Positions 41,924 to 49,992 of a DNA stretch of 64,000 nucleotides are shown here, one piece after another (position 1 is the stretch's first letter; each line of letters starts with the position of its first letter). A program made the position numbers and the translations under genes. The notes beneath the pieces were generated by a model that did not search any database, had not been told where the DNA came from, and worked only from the letters and a program-made list of their open reading frames with translations. Source of the DNA: Rhodothermales bacterium. GTDB lineage: Bacteria; Bacteroidota; Rhodothermia; Rhodothermales; JAHQVL01. The DNA is taken from NCBI GenBank assembly GCA_041391505.1, contig JAWKNW010000019.1:1-64000 (forward strand), read 5' to 3'.

Positions 41924-44794
41924 ATGAAAACTTCCCTACTTACTCTGGCGGCGGTCGCCGTCCTCGGACTCCTTACGTTTTCCGGTTGGTTCCTGCCGGC
42001 GCAACCTGAGACGCAGACGGCCGGCGCGCGTGTCGCGGATCGCGAGTACACGCTCGAGGCGTCCATCCTCGGCTACCGGGGCGTCGGCGGCGCGATCGAC
42101 GGCATCCGCAACCCGCTGCTCCAGGCCGCGAAGGGCGAGACGGTTCAGATCACCATCATCAACGCCGAGCCGATGACGCACGACATCGCCCTGCAGAAGC
42201 ATGATGCGAAGAGCAAGACGTTGGTCGAGACGGGCGATCGCGACGTCATCACATTTGTCGCCCAGGAGAGCGACATCTATTTCTGCACCATACCGGGGCA
42301 TCGGGCCGCCGGCATGGAAGGCAAGTTCCAGATTCTCGAGGATGTGGGCCCGGTCATCGCCGGCTTCCCGGCGGTCAAGAACGGCCGCCCCGTCAACCTC
42401 AACTTCGAGGACGGCACGCTGACGGACTGGACGGTCGAGGGCACCGGCTTCACGCCGGAGCCGATCAACGGCGACGTGGTCGTGGTACGCACGGGCGATA
42501 CGCGGAGCGGACACGAAGGGCAATACTGGGTCAGCAGCGGCGAAGTCGTCGGGCACCGGGCGCTGGGCCAGATGACGTCCACCACCTTCTCCGTGAATCA
42601 CCCCTATGCGAGCTTTCTGGTCGCCGGCGGGGCGCTCGCGGATACGCGGGTCGAACTCGTCCGCGCGAGCAACAACGAGGTGATCTTCAAGACCAACGGC
42701 GCCGACCACTCGACGCTGCGTCCGGTGGTGGTCGACCTCCGCCCGTATCAGGGCCAGGACATCTACATCCGCCTGATCGACGACGAGACCGGGATCTCCG
42801 AGATCCCGTACGTTTCCGACCAGCGCTTCGCGTTTATCAGTTTCGACGACTTCAAGTTCTACGACTCGCGGCCCATCTTCCCGAACGAATTTAATCCGGC
42901 GGACGTCTTTATCATGCCGCCGATGGATCCGGTTCTCAACGCCGGCCTCTCCGGTCCGGAAGCCGTGAAGGCGATGAAGGTGCCGGCCGGCTTCAAGGTG
43001 ACGCTGGCGGCATCCGAGCCGGACATCGTCCGCCCGATCGCGATGACGACGGACGATCGGGGCCGGCTCTGGGTGGTCGAGGCGAACACGTATCCCACGC
43101 CGGCGCCGGAGGGCGAGGGCAAGGACCGCATCTACATATTTGAGGACACCGACGGCGACGGTACGCTGGACAGCAAGAAGCTGTTCACCGACGGCCTCAA
43201 CCTGGTCAGCGGCTTCGAGGTCGGTTTCGGCGGCGTATGGGTCGGCGCGGCTCCGTATTTCATGTTTATCCCGATGGAGGAAGGCGCCGACAAACCGTCC
43301 GGGCCGCCGCAGATTCTGCTCGACGGATGGGGCACGGAAGACACCCACGAGACGCTCAACAGCTTTACCTGGGGTCCTGACGGCTGGCTGTACGGCAACC
43401 ACGGCGTCTTCACGCATTCGAACGTCGGCAAGCCCGGCGCGACGGACGCGGAGCGCACGCGGCTCAACGCTTCCGTATGGCGCTACCATCCGACTCGCCA
43501 CGAGTTCGAGGTCTTCGCCGAGGGCGGCAGCAACCAGTGGGGGCTCGACTACAACGACGAGGGACACTTCTTCATCACGGCCTGCGTGATCCCGCATCTG
43601 TATCACGTGATCCAGGGCGGGCGCTACTTCCGCCAGGGCGGCAAGCACTTCAACCCGTACATCTACGACGACATCACGACGCACGCGGACCACGTCCACT
43701 GGGTCGGCGAGCGCGGTCCGCACGCCGGCAACAACCGGTCGGATTTGAAGGGCGGTGGCCATGCCCACGCCGGCGCGATGTTCTATCTGGGCGGATCCTG
43801 GCCGGCGGAATACCGCAACCAGCTGTTCATGAACAACATCCACGGCAACCGCACGAACGTCGATGTGATGGAGCGGCAGGGATCGGGTTACGTGGGGCAC
43901 CACGGGGACGACTTCCTGCTCACGAACGATACGTGGTCGCAGTGGCTCAACCTGCAGTACGGGCCGGATGGCTCGGTCTACGCGATCGACTGGTACGACA
44001 AAAACCAGTGCCACAGCTCGAACCCCGACGTGCACGACAAGACGCTGGGCCGCATCTTCAAGATCACGCACGAAAACGACCGGTTCGTGCGGGTCGATCT
44101 CCGCAAGATGAGCAACGACGAACTCGTCGCGCAGATGCTCAACAAGAACGACTGGTACGTGCGCCATGCGCGCCGCATCCTCCAGGAGCGCGGCCCGAAC
44201 CCGCAGGTGCACGCCGGCCTGAAGAAGATCCTCGACGGCAACACCGACGTCACGCGCCGTCTGCGCGCGCTGTGGGCGCTCCACGTGACGAAAGGCCTGA
44301 GCGATCAGGACATGGTGAAGCTGCTCAGCGACAAAGACGAGGCCGTCCGCAGCTGGGCCATCCAGTTGATGGCGGAGGACAGGACGCTGCCGAACGGCGC
44401 GCTGACGAAGATGGCCTCCATGGCGAAGACGGACGCGTCGGCGCTGGTGCGGCTCTATCTCGCGAGCGCGATGCAGCGCATCGAGCCGGCGCAGCGCTGG
44501 GGTGTGCTCGAAGGCCTGATGGCCCACGCGGAAGACGCCGGCGACCACAACCTGCCGCTGCTCGTCTGGTACGCCGCCGAGCCGATGGCGACGGTCGACC
44601 TCAACCGGGCCCTCGACCTGGCCATGGCGTCCAGGCTGCCGAAGCAGCTCGACTTCACCGTCCGGCGCGTCGCCGCGATGGATTCTCCGGAGGCCGTCCA
44701 GGCCCTGGCGCGTCATCTGGAGAAGGCGCAGGATAAGGAACAGCAACAGTTCATCCTGAAAGGTCTCAACGAGCTGGTTGGCGGGAGCGACTGA
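41924..44794 (+). CDS. Cupredoxin-fused PVC-type membrane-bound dehydrogenase (beta-propeller plus HEAT)
   Basis: This 956-residue exported protein opens with a signal/anchor (TLAAVAVLGLLTFSGWFL). A blue-copper-like domain at about 35-145 shows MTHDIAL and then CTIPGHRAAGM, giving the type-1 ligand set His, Cys, His, Met. A beta-sandwich follows (LNFEDGTLTDWTVEG, about 160-310). Then comes the sorbosone/PQQ-type beta-propeller seen in PVC-type 'membrane-bound dehydrogenases' (GFKVTLAASEPDIVRPIAM, then TDDRGRLWVVEANTYP, then FEDTDGDGTLDSKKLF, about 350-770). HEAT-like helices end it. The c-type haem domain (CxxCH) found at the end of many relatives is absent, so electrons might leave through the copper domain instead. 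The substrate is unknown, probably a sugar or polyol. Confidence 0.85.
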   Translation: MKTSLLTLAAVAVLGLLTFSGWFLPAQPETQTAGARVADREYTLEASILGYRGVGGAIDGIRNPLLQAAKGETVQITIINAEPMTHDIALQKHDAKSKTLVETGDRDVITFVAQESDIYFCTIPGHRAAGMEGKFQILEDVGPVIAGFPAVKNGRPVNLNFEDGTLTDWTVEGTGFTPEPINGDVVVVRTGDTRSGHEGQYWVSSGEVVGHRALGQMTSTTFSVNHPYASFLVAGGALADTRVELVRASNNEVIFKTNGADHSTLRPVVVDLRPYQGQDIYIRLIDDETGISEIPYVSDQRFAFISFDDFKFYDSRPIFPNEFNPADVFIMPPMDPVLNAGLSGPEAVKAMKVPAGFKVTLAASEPDIVRPIAMTTDDRGRLWVVEANTYPTPAPEGEGKDRIYIFEDTDGDGTLDSKKLFTDGLNLVSGFEVGFGGVWVGAAPYFMFIPMEEGADKPSGPPQILLDGWGTEDTHETLNSFTWGPDGWLYGNHGVFTHSNVGKPGATDAERTRLNASVWRYHPTRHEFEVFAEGGSNQWGLDYNDEGHFFITACVIPHLYHVIQGGRYFRQGGKHFNPYIYDDITTHADHVHWVGERGPHAGNNRSDLKGGGHAHAGAMFYLGGSWPAEYRNQLFMNNIHGNRTNVDVMERQGSGYVGHHGDDFLLTNDTWSQWLNLQYGPDGSVYAIDWYDKNQCHSSNPDVHDKTLGRIFKITHENDRFVRVDLRKMSNDELVAQMLNKNDWYVRHARRILQERGPNPQVHAGLKKILDGNTDVTRRLRALWALHVTKGLSDQDMVKLLSDKDEAVRSWAIQLMAEDRTLPNGALTKMASMAKTDASALVRLYLASAMQRIEPAQRWGVLEGLMAHAEDAGDHNLPLLVWYAAEPMATVDLNRALDLAMASRLPKQLDFTVRRVAAMDSPEAVQALARHLEKAQDKEQQQFILKGLNELVGGSD

Positions 44795-44817
44795 TTGCCC
44801 TCGACCGTCACCTGATC

Positions 44818-44860
44818 GGGACGCCACCGCGAGGATCTACCGCGGTGGCGTCCCTTTTTT
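44818..44860 (+). terminator. Strong Rho-independent terminator
   Basis: GGGACGCCACCGCG (44818-44831) pairs perfectly with CGCGGTGGCGTCCC (44841-44854) around a 9-base loop and is followed by six T. It lies 23 bp past the stop of the dehydrogenase gene and may also stop leftward transcription poorly, as it has no A run on its left. Confidence 0.95.
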
Positions 44861-44881
44861 ATTGCGGACGGGCAGGGCAGG

Positions 44882-45223
44882 CTAGCGCCTGACCACCCCT
44901 TCCGGACGTCCGGTAGCGCATTCGATGCGCAGCAACTCGCCATCTTCGAGGCCGTACTGCCCGGCCGGCGCGTCGTAATCGCCCAGCCCCGCCGCGGAGC
45001 GGAAGAGCAGCAGGCGGGTGCCATCGCGCGGATCCACCATCGGACTCACGCACCCGTTGCCGGGACGTGGCTCGACCAGCTCGGCATCGGATGCGCCGGC
45101 CACCATGAAATGGTCCGGCGCGTGTTCAGGCGCGCGAAGATAGGGGGTGTCGAGAAAGCGCTCCTGGCCGATGGCGCAGCCGGATACCACGAGCAGGAGG
45201 AGGCCTGTCCAGGTTCGATTCAT
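44882..45223 (-). CDS. Small lipoprotein, unknown function
   Basis: This is a 113-residue protein with signal and lipobox VVSGC (MNRTWTGLLLLVVSGCAIGQ). The mature part (ERFLDTPYLRAPEHAPDHFMVAG, then GCVSPMVDPRDGTRLLLFRSA) ends in a polar tail. I recognise no family. ATG 45223 is chosen since it gives the lipoprotein signal. It is last in the leftward run that begins near 49914, 35 bp after the GH16 gene. Confidence 0.7.
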   Translation of the reverse strand: MNRTWTGLLLLVVSGCAIGQERFLDTPYLRAPEHAPDHFMVAGASDAELVEPRPGNGCVSPMVDPRDGTRLLLFRSAAGLGDYDAPAGQYGLEDGELLRIECATGRPEGVVRR

Positions 45224-45258
45224 GATGGGTGAGGGATTGGGTTGGCACCGGAGATCGT

Positions 45259-46083
45259 TTATTCTTCGCGATACACGCGCACGTAATCCACCTGCATTTC
45301 CTGAGGGAAAATCGTGTCGTCGACGCCCTGCTGGCCGCCCCATGACCCGCCGACGGCGATATTCATGACGAGGTGGAAGGGTTGGTCGAAGGGCCAATCG
45401 GCCGGCCCGTTGCCGGTGTTGGCGAAGGTGAAGTAGCGGTCGGAATCGACGAAAAAGTCGATGCGGTCGCTGCGCCACTCGATGGCGTAGACATGGAACG
45501 CGTCGAGCGCCGTCGGGACGATGCGCGCCTCGCCTTTCTGGGTGCCGATCGTGTGGTTGAACGAACTGGTGTGGACGGTGCCGTGAATGTTGGTGGGGTC
45601 GAACCCGACGTGCTCCATGATGTCGATCTCGCCGCTCGCCGGCCACGTCCCGTAGGTGTTCGCGGTGGGCAGCATCCAGATCGCCGGCCACGTGCCGCGG
45701 CCCCGCGGGATCTTCGCGCGCACCTCGACGCGGCCGTAGGTCCAGTCGCCCTTGTTTTTTGTGACGAGCCGGGCGGAGGGGTAGGTCTTGCTGTCGCCTT
45801 CGCCGGTCAACGAAGCCGTGATGATGAGGTGGCCCTCTTCGACGCGGGCCGTTTCGGGATTTCGGGCGAGGTAATTCTGGAGTTCCTGATTCCCCCAGCC
45901 GTGATCGCCGACATCGTATCCCCATTTACCCGCGTCGGGCAGGCCGTCGGTGTCGAATTCATCGCTCCAGACGAGGGTCCACCCGGGCAGGGCCGTAGTG
46001 GGGGCGTCGGTTGAGGGATCGCAGCCTGCCTGGAGAAGCAGGGCGGCGGCGAACAGAAGTCGGGCTGCGCGATGGTGTGCCAT
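45259..46083 (-). CDS. Secreted GH16-family beta-glucanase (laminarinase-like)
   Basis: This is a 274-residue lipoprotein (MAHHRAARLLFAAALLLQAGC). The catalytic motif is GEIDIMEHVG near residue 145, the E-x-D-x-x-E form with nucleophile and acid/base Glu. GH16 openings WSDEFDTDGLPDAGKWGYD and ELQNYLARNPETARVEEGHLII are present, as is VYAIEWRSDRIDFFVD near 200. It should cleave beta-1,3 or mixed-linkage glucan, or another beta-galactan of the family. Anchored at the cell surface or in the periplasm, it would supply oligosaccharides. It lies 14 bp from the polysaccharide deacetylase gene in the same operon. Confidence 0.93.
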   Translation of the reverse strand: MAHHRAARLLFAAALLLQAGCDPSTDAPTTALPGWTLVWSDEFDTDGLPDAGKWGYDVGDHGWGNQELQNYLARNPETARVEEGHLIITASLTGEGDSKTYPSARLVTKNKGDWTYGRVEVRAKIPRGRGTWPAIWMLPTANTYGTWPASGEIDIMEHVGFDPTNIHGTVHTSSFNHTIGTQKGEARIVPTALDAFHVYAIEWRSDRIDFFVDSDRYFTFANTGNGPADWPFDQPFHLVMNIAVGGSWGGQQGVDDTIFPQEMQVDYVRVYREE

Positions 46084-46097
46084 GAGCGTGCGATGGT

Positions 46098-46808
46098 TTA
46101 GTCGTTGGCGTATGCCTGCATCAACTCCTGCACGGTGACGAACCGAAAGCCGCGGTCGCGAAGCCCGTCGACGATGAGCGGTATGGCCTCGCGGGAGGTC
46201 CGCCGGCTTTCGTACATGATGTGCATGATGATGATGGATCCCGGCCGCGCGTACTCGATCGCGTCGGTCGCCATCGCCACCGGATCGGGTTCGGGGCCCT
46301 GGTTTGATTCCGGCTCGACGTCCCAGAGCAGGGTCTTTCGCCCCGTGGCATCCAGGTAATAAGGGAGCACCAGAAGCCGTTTGCCGTAGGGCGGCCGAAA
46401 CGGGATGTCGCCGGTCCAGCCGGCCTGGCGGATGAGCGCGTCGGTCTGCTCGATTTCGTCGCGGACGAAGGACAGCGACTTCAGCACCATCTGGCTGTGG
46501 GTGTAGGAGTGGTTGCCGATCGCATGGCCGGCGGCGATGAGCCGCGGGGCCAGCTCGGGCGACTCGGCGATCTCCCGGCCGGTCAGGAAAAAGGTGGCGC
46601 GCACGTCGAGGCTGTCCAGCAAGGGGAGGATAAAATCGACGCCGAGCGCGGTCGGGCCATCGTCGAAGGTCAACGCCACGACGGGTTCGGCGGTGTCGAC
46701 GCGCGTAACCAGCCCGCCGAAAAACTGAAACGACCGGGACCGGCTGATGCGCCAGCCGATTACCGCCACCGCCAGCAGGACGAGCAGTACGAGAGCAGCG
46801 CGCTTCAT
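46098..46808 (-). CDS. Polysaccharide deacetylase (NodB homology domain)
   Basis: This 236-residue protein has one N-terminal signal anchor (ALVLLVLLAVAVIGW) and a NodB domain. Motif 1 is TFDDGP near residue 49, motif 2 HSYTHSQM near 98 (zinc His pair), motif 3 RPPYGKR near 140, and the later motifs LLWDVEPESN and IIMHIM are present. It removes acetyl groups from chitin-like glycans or peptidoglycan outside the cytoplasm. It follows the methyltransferase gene by 1 bp and precedes the GH16 gene by 14 bp, so the three are surely one transcript. Confidence 0.92.
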   Translation of the reverse strand: MKRAALVLLVLLAVAVIGWRISRSRSFQFFGGLVTRVDTAEPVVALTFDDGPTALGVDFILPLLDSLDVRATFFLTGREIAESPELAPRLIAAGHAIGNHSYTHSQMVLKSLSFVRDEIEQTDALIRQAGWTGDIPFRPPYGKRLLVLPYYLDATGRKTLLWDVEPESNQGPEPDPVAMATDAIEYARPGSIIIMHIMYESRRTSREAIPLIVDGLRDRGFRFVTVQELMQAYAND

Positions 46809-46809
46809 A

Positions 46810-47397
46810 TCATTTCTTGCGGGCGAAGACCTGTACGACGGCGCCGCGACCGCCGTGAAAGCGGCCTTCGATCACGTCGCGCTCCAGCTCGCGACCGACC
46901 TCGAACGTCAGTCCATCCAGTTCGGTTTTCAGATCTGCGAGCCGCATCAACCGGTCGACATCCGGCGGTCCGCCGGTCCCGAAGCGGAGCTGATCCGGCG
47001 TGTATGCTTCGAGCAGGAGCACGCCGCCGGGTTTGAGTCCCTCCACGACACGGCGGTGCACGGCGCGGCGGAGGGCGCCGGGGAGATGGCAGAAGATGGA
47101 TACGACGGCATCCCAGGCGCCCGGTTCGATGGAGAAGTCGGCCAGGTCGGCATGAACGGTTGCGATCTCGACCCCCCGGGTCGCGGCGAGCCGGCGTGCT
47201 TTGTCGAGCCCGACCGACGAGCTGTCCACCGCGGTGACGGCATGGCCCAGGCCGGCCAGATAAACGCCGTTTCGCCCCTCGCCATCCGCCAGGCAGAGCG
47301 TTTGTCCGACCGGGAGCGATCCGGCCATCTCGGCCAGAAAGTCGTTGGGGTCGGTGCCGTAGATGTATTCTTCCGTGCTGTAGCGTTCATCCCACAT
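46810..47397 (-). CDS. Class I SAM-dependent methyltransferase
   Basis: This is a 195-residue Rossmann methyltransferase. Motif I is CLADGEGRNGVYLAGLG near 35, the acidic motif II VDSSSVGLDKARRLA near 58, and motif IV AWDAVVSIFCHLPG near 95. It opens MWDERYSTEEYIYGTDPNDFL, which is typical of TehB-like or thiol/tellurite methyltransferases. The acceptor is not known. It is translationally close to the deacetylase gene (1-bp gap), but nothing in sequence ties it to glycans. Confidence 0.88.
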   Translation of the reverse strand: MWDERYSTEEYIYGTDPNDFLAEMAGSLPVGQTLCLADGEGRNGVYLAGLGHAVTAVDSSSVGLDKARRLAATRGVEIATVHADLADFSIEPGAWDAVVSIFCHLPGALRRAVHRRVVEGLKPGGVLLLEAYTPDQLRFGTGGPPDVDRLMRLADLKTELDGLTFEVGRELERDVIEGRFHGGRGAVVQVFARKK

Positions 47398-47418
47398 AAC
47401 AGAGCGCGATCAGGTGAG

Positions 47419-48345
47419 TCATCTGGAAAGTCGGACAAGCGGCCGGGCGAGTGCGTGCCCGTGGACGTCGCTCAACCGTAGAAGATACATGCCGTCGGCC
47501 ATGCCGGCGACCCGAATCGTGATGGATCCCTCCGGGAATCGGGTGGTCGTATCCGCCACGCTGTGCCCGAGGAGATCGAATAATTCGACACGGATATCCT
47601 GCCGCACGTCGGCCGATGTCTCCACTACGAGGCGATCCGAAAAGGGATTCGGGTGGATGTTAAATGCCGGCAGCGCGTCGGCGCGCGCTGAGGAGGATGC
47701 CACGGGTAGCGCACTTTTTCCATATGTCGCGTTGCCGACGCGCGCAAAGATGAGATTCGCCTCCCACGCATCGTCGGGCCGCGTGCCGACGCGGTAGCTG
47801 CGCGATTGCTCGTGATGATACGGCCCCAATCCGAGCGCGTAGGTTGTGGTTGCCGTGTATTCATCGCCGTACGACGAGGTCCATGCATCGCGGTGGGTCG
47901 TGGTCGCGGGGGCCGCATACTGCGCGTCCATTCCGATCCGGATTTCAACAGGGCGATCGCGGGACGTCCCGGACTGCCCGGCCCACCGGGGCGTGACCAG
48001 CATCTCGAAGCAGGCAGGGAAGGCCGGCGGCACACGGGCCTGATTCTCGCCGCCAGTCGGCATGACGCATTCGCTCGAGGCGACGTGCGTTCGGATGTTG
48101 CTCAGGCGTCGTTCCTGGATGACGACATAGGCGCGGCGATCGATCACGGTGTCCCGGAGGACGGCATAGACGAGAAAAGCCGGCACGGCCGCGCCGGATT
48201 TACGGGTCGTGGCGAACTCCCACCGGTTGCCCACCTCCAACGGAAGGAAGCGGTTTGGATTGCGCACCTGTGCGGCGCTATCGCCGGCCAGGATGACGAA
48301 GGAGAGGGCGCATGCGAGGGTGACGAAGCGACGGATGCCAGACAT
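47419..48345 (-). CDS. Secreted protein with type IX secretion-like C-terminal sorting domain
   Basis: This 308-residue protein has a signal peptide (LACALSFVILAGDSAAQ) and a beta-rich body. The C-terminal 80 residues read IHPNPFSDRLVVET, then VELFDLLGHSVADTT, then GMADGMYLLRLSD. That is the PNP-F...GxYxLRL pattern of type IX secretion sorting domains. The body (LPLEVGNRWEFATTRKSG, AYVVIQERRLSN) resembles uncharacterised secreted proteins of this group. It supports a Bacteroidota-Rhodothermota origin. No enzymatic motif is visible. Confidence 0.85.
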   Translation of the reverse strand: MSGIRRFVTLACALSFVILAGDSAAQVRNPNRFLPLEVGNRWEFATTRKSGAAVPAFLVYAVLRDTVIDRRAYVVIQERRLSNIRTHVASSECVMPTGGENQARVPPAFPACFEMLVTPRWAGQSGTSRDRPVEIRIGMDAQYAAPATTTHRDAWTSSYGDEYTATTTYALGLGPYHHEQSRSYRVGTRPDDAWEANLIFARVGNATYGKSALPVASSSARADALPAFNIHPNPFSDRLVVETSADVRQDIRVELFDLLGHSVADTTTRFPEGSITIRVAGMADGMYLLRLSDVHGHALARPLVRLSR

Positions 48346-48389
48346 GCGGGCGTTGGAAAGATCTGGGTTCTGCTGCGGATACAGGTCGA

Positions 48390-48824
48390 TCAGGGATCGA
48401 GGATGTCCAGGACTTCGAGGTCGATCACGAGCGTCGAGTCGGGCGGTGTGTTGGGGGGATACGACGACCGATGGCTGAGCGCCGGCGGAATCGTAAAGAT
48501 GCGTCGTTCGCCGATCCGCATCCCGGTGACCCCTTCATCCAGGCCGGCGATGACCTGATTGACGCCCAGTTGAATCGTGATCGGCGTGTTCTTCTCGCGC
48601 GAATCGAACACGGGGGTGCCGTTCCGGAGCGTCACGGTTTCGTGAATCGTCACACGCTGCCCCGGACGGGCGGGGTCGCCCTCGCCCGCCACGAGCACCT
48701 GATACCGAAGCCCGGTGGCGGTGGTGACGATGGCCGATTGGCGCGCGCAGCCGGCGAGCGCGACGACGGCCAGCGCAACCGCCAGGCCAACCTGAAAACA
48801 GGGGCGCGACATGCGGCGTGTCAT
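48390..48824 (-). CDS. FKBP-type peptidyl-prolyl isomerase, lipoprotein
   Basis: This 144-residue protein has a lipobox VALAGC after a signal helix. The FKBP fold follows: GLRYQVLVAGEGDPARPGQRVTIHE, FDSREKNTPITIQLGVNQVIAGLDEGV, MRIGERRIFTIPPAL and a final LVIDLEVLDIL. The catalytic surface residues are in the expected places. It probably speeds folding of exported proteins. ATG 48824 is used; ATG 48812 is also possible. Longer frames upstream do not look coding. Confidence 0.92.
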   Translation of the reverse strand: MTRRMSRPCFQVGLAVALAVVALAGCARQSAIVTTATGLRYQVLVAGEGDPARPGQRVTIHETVTLRNGTPVFDSREKNTPITIQLGVNQVIAGLDEGVTGMRIGERRIFTIPPALSHRSSYPPNTPPDSTLVIDLEVLDILDP

Positions 48825-48873
48825 GTTTGCTCCAGTGTAATCCATCTTCCCGTTGCCCGAAAGTAGCATCTGG

Positions 48874-49914
48874 TTAAGGAATGAGTAATACTTTGCCCCG
48901 ATTGCGACGCTCCTCCAGGTACGCGTGCGCCGCGCCGGCCTCGGCGAGGGGGAAGGTCCGGTCGACTTCCGGTTTGAGATGCCCTTCGGTATATAACTCA
49001 AGCAGGCGATCGATCCAACGCCGCACTTCTTCGGGATACCCCCAGAGGTGGCCGGCGTTGAGGCCGAGCACGCCCTTGTTGGTGTCGATCAGGGGAAAAG
49101 GGAGGAATTTGAGCCACGGCACGCTGGTCATGGCCTTGAGGAACGCCAGTTTTCCCATGGTTTTGCCGGAATCGAACGCCGTCGAGAAGCCGAACATCAC
49201 CATGCGGCCCGCCGGCGCGAGCAGGTCGAATCCGGTCGACCAGCTCTCGCCACCGACGGGGTCCAGGATGAGGTCGAACCCATGCCCGTCCGTCAGCTCC
49301 TTCGCGCGTTTTTCCCAGCCCGTTTCCCGGTAGTCCAGCGCATGCGCATAGCCTCGTTCCCTCACATACGCGTGTTTGGAGGCCGAGGCCGCGCCATACA
49401 TCTCCGCGCCGTAGTAGCGTCCGAGGTCCGCCGCCGCCGTGCCCACGCCGCCCGAGGCACCCAGGACGAGCACGCGGACCGGGCGGCCGATCTCTTCGGG
49501 CCGGCGGATGCTGCCCATCAATACCATCGCCTGGAAGGCGGTGATGTAATTGACGAGGAGCGCGGCCGCATCGTTCACCGGCATGCCCGCCGGCCGGGCT
49601 ATCGCCTGGCCATCGACGACGATCACATGCGTGCTGTACCCGCCGAAGCGCGTAAAGGCGAGCACCGGTTCGCCGAGCGAGCGCTCCACGCCCGGGCCAA
49701 CCGCGTCGATCGTGCCGGCCACTTCGTAGCCGACGACGGTTGGCAGCGGCGGAGCGTCCGGATAGAGGCCTCGCCGCGCCATCACGTCCGCGAAATTCAC
49801 CCCGCTCGCCTCGACGCGGATGCGGACCTGCCCCGGGCCGGGCTCGGGGGTGGGGGCTTCTCGGAGTTCGAGTACCTCGGGCCCGCCGGCGCGGGTGATC
49901 CAGGATTGCTGCAT
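48874..49914 (-). CDS. Zinc-independent quinone-oxidoreductase-type MDR dehydrogenase (VAT1-like)
   Basis: This is a 346-residue protein of the medium-chain dehydrogenase/reductase family. The GroES-like N-terminal domain has SGVNFADVMARRGLYP and VVGYEVAGTIDAVG, without the zinc-binding Cys and His. The Rossmann domain has VLVLGASGGVGTAAADLGRYYGAE near 150. LILDPVGGESW and the late LNAGHLWG are typical of VAT1-like members. It should reduce quinones or activated alkenes with NADPH. It is 49 bp upstream of the FKBP gene on the same strand. Confidence 0.9.
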   Translation of the reverse strand: MQQSWITRAGGPEVLELREAPTPEPGPGQVRIRVEASGVNFADVMARRGLYPDAPPLPTVVGYEVAGTIDAVGPGVERSLGEPVLAFTRFGGYSTHVIVVDGQAIARPAGMPVNDAAALLVNYITAFQAMVLMGSIRRPEEIGRPVRVLVLGASGGVGTAAADLGRYYGAEMYGAASASKHAYVRERGYAHALDYRETGWEKRAKELTDGHGFDLILDPVGGESWSTGFDLLAPAGRMVMFGFSTAFDSGKTMGKLAFLKAMTSVPWLKFLPFPLIDTNKGVLGLNAGHLWGYPEEVRRWIDRLLELYTEGHLKPEVDRTFPLAEAGAAHAYLEERRNRGKVLLIP

Positions 49915-49992
49915 GGGGGATATCGGGTTGGCGTTCGTGGCCGAAGTTAACGAACGTCACCCTGTCATGCCGGCGAATCTTTCCTCAAGGAC

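Noticed and set aside
41936..44827. A 963-codon open frame on the minus strand opposite the dehydrogenase
   Set aside because: It is the antisense shadow of a GC-rich gene. The plus strand has clear domains, while the minus frame gives low-complexity Arg/Val/Asp-rich text with no motif.
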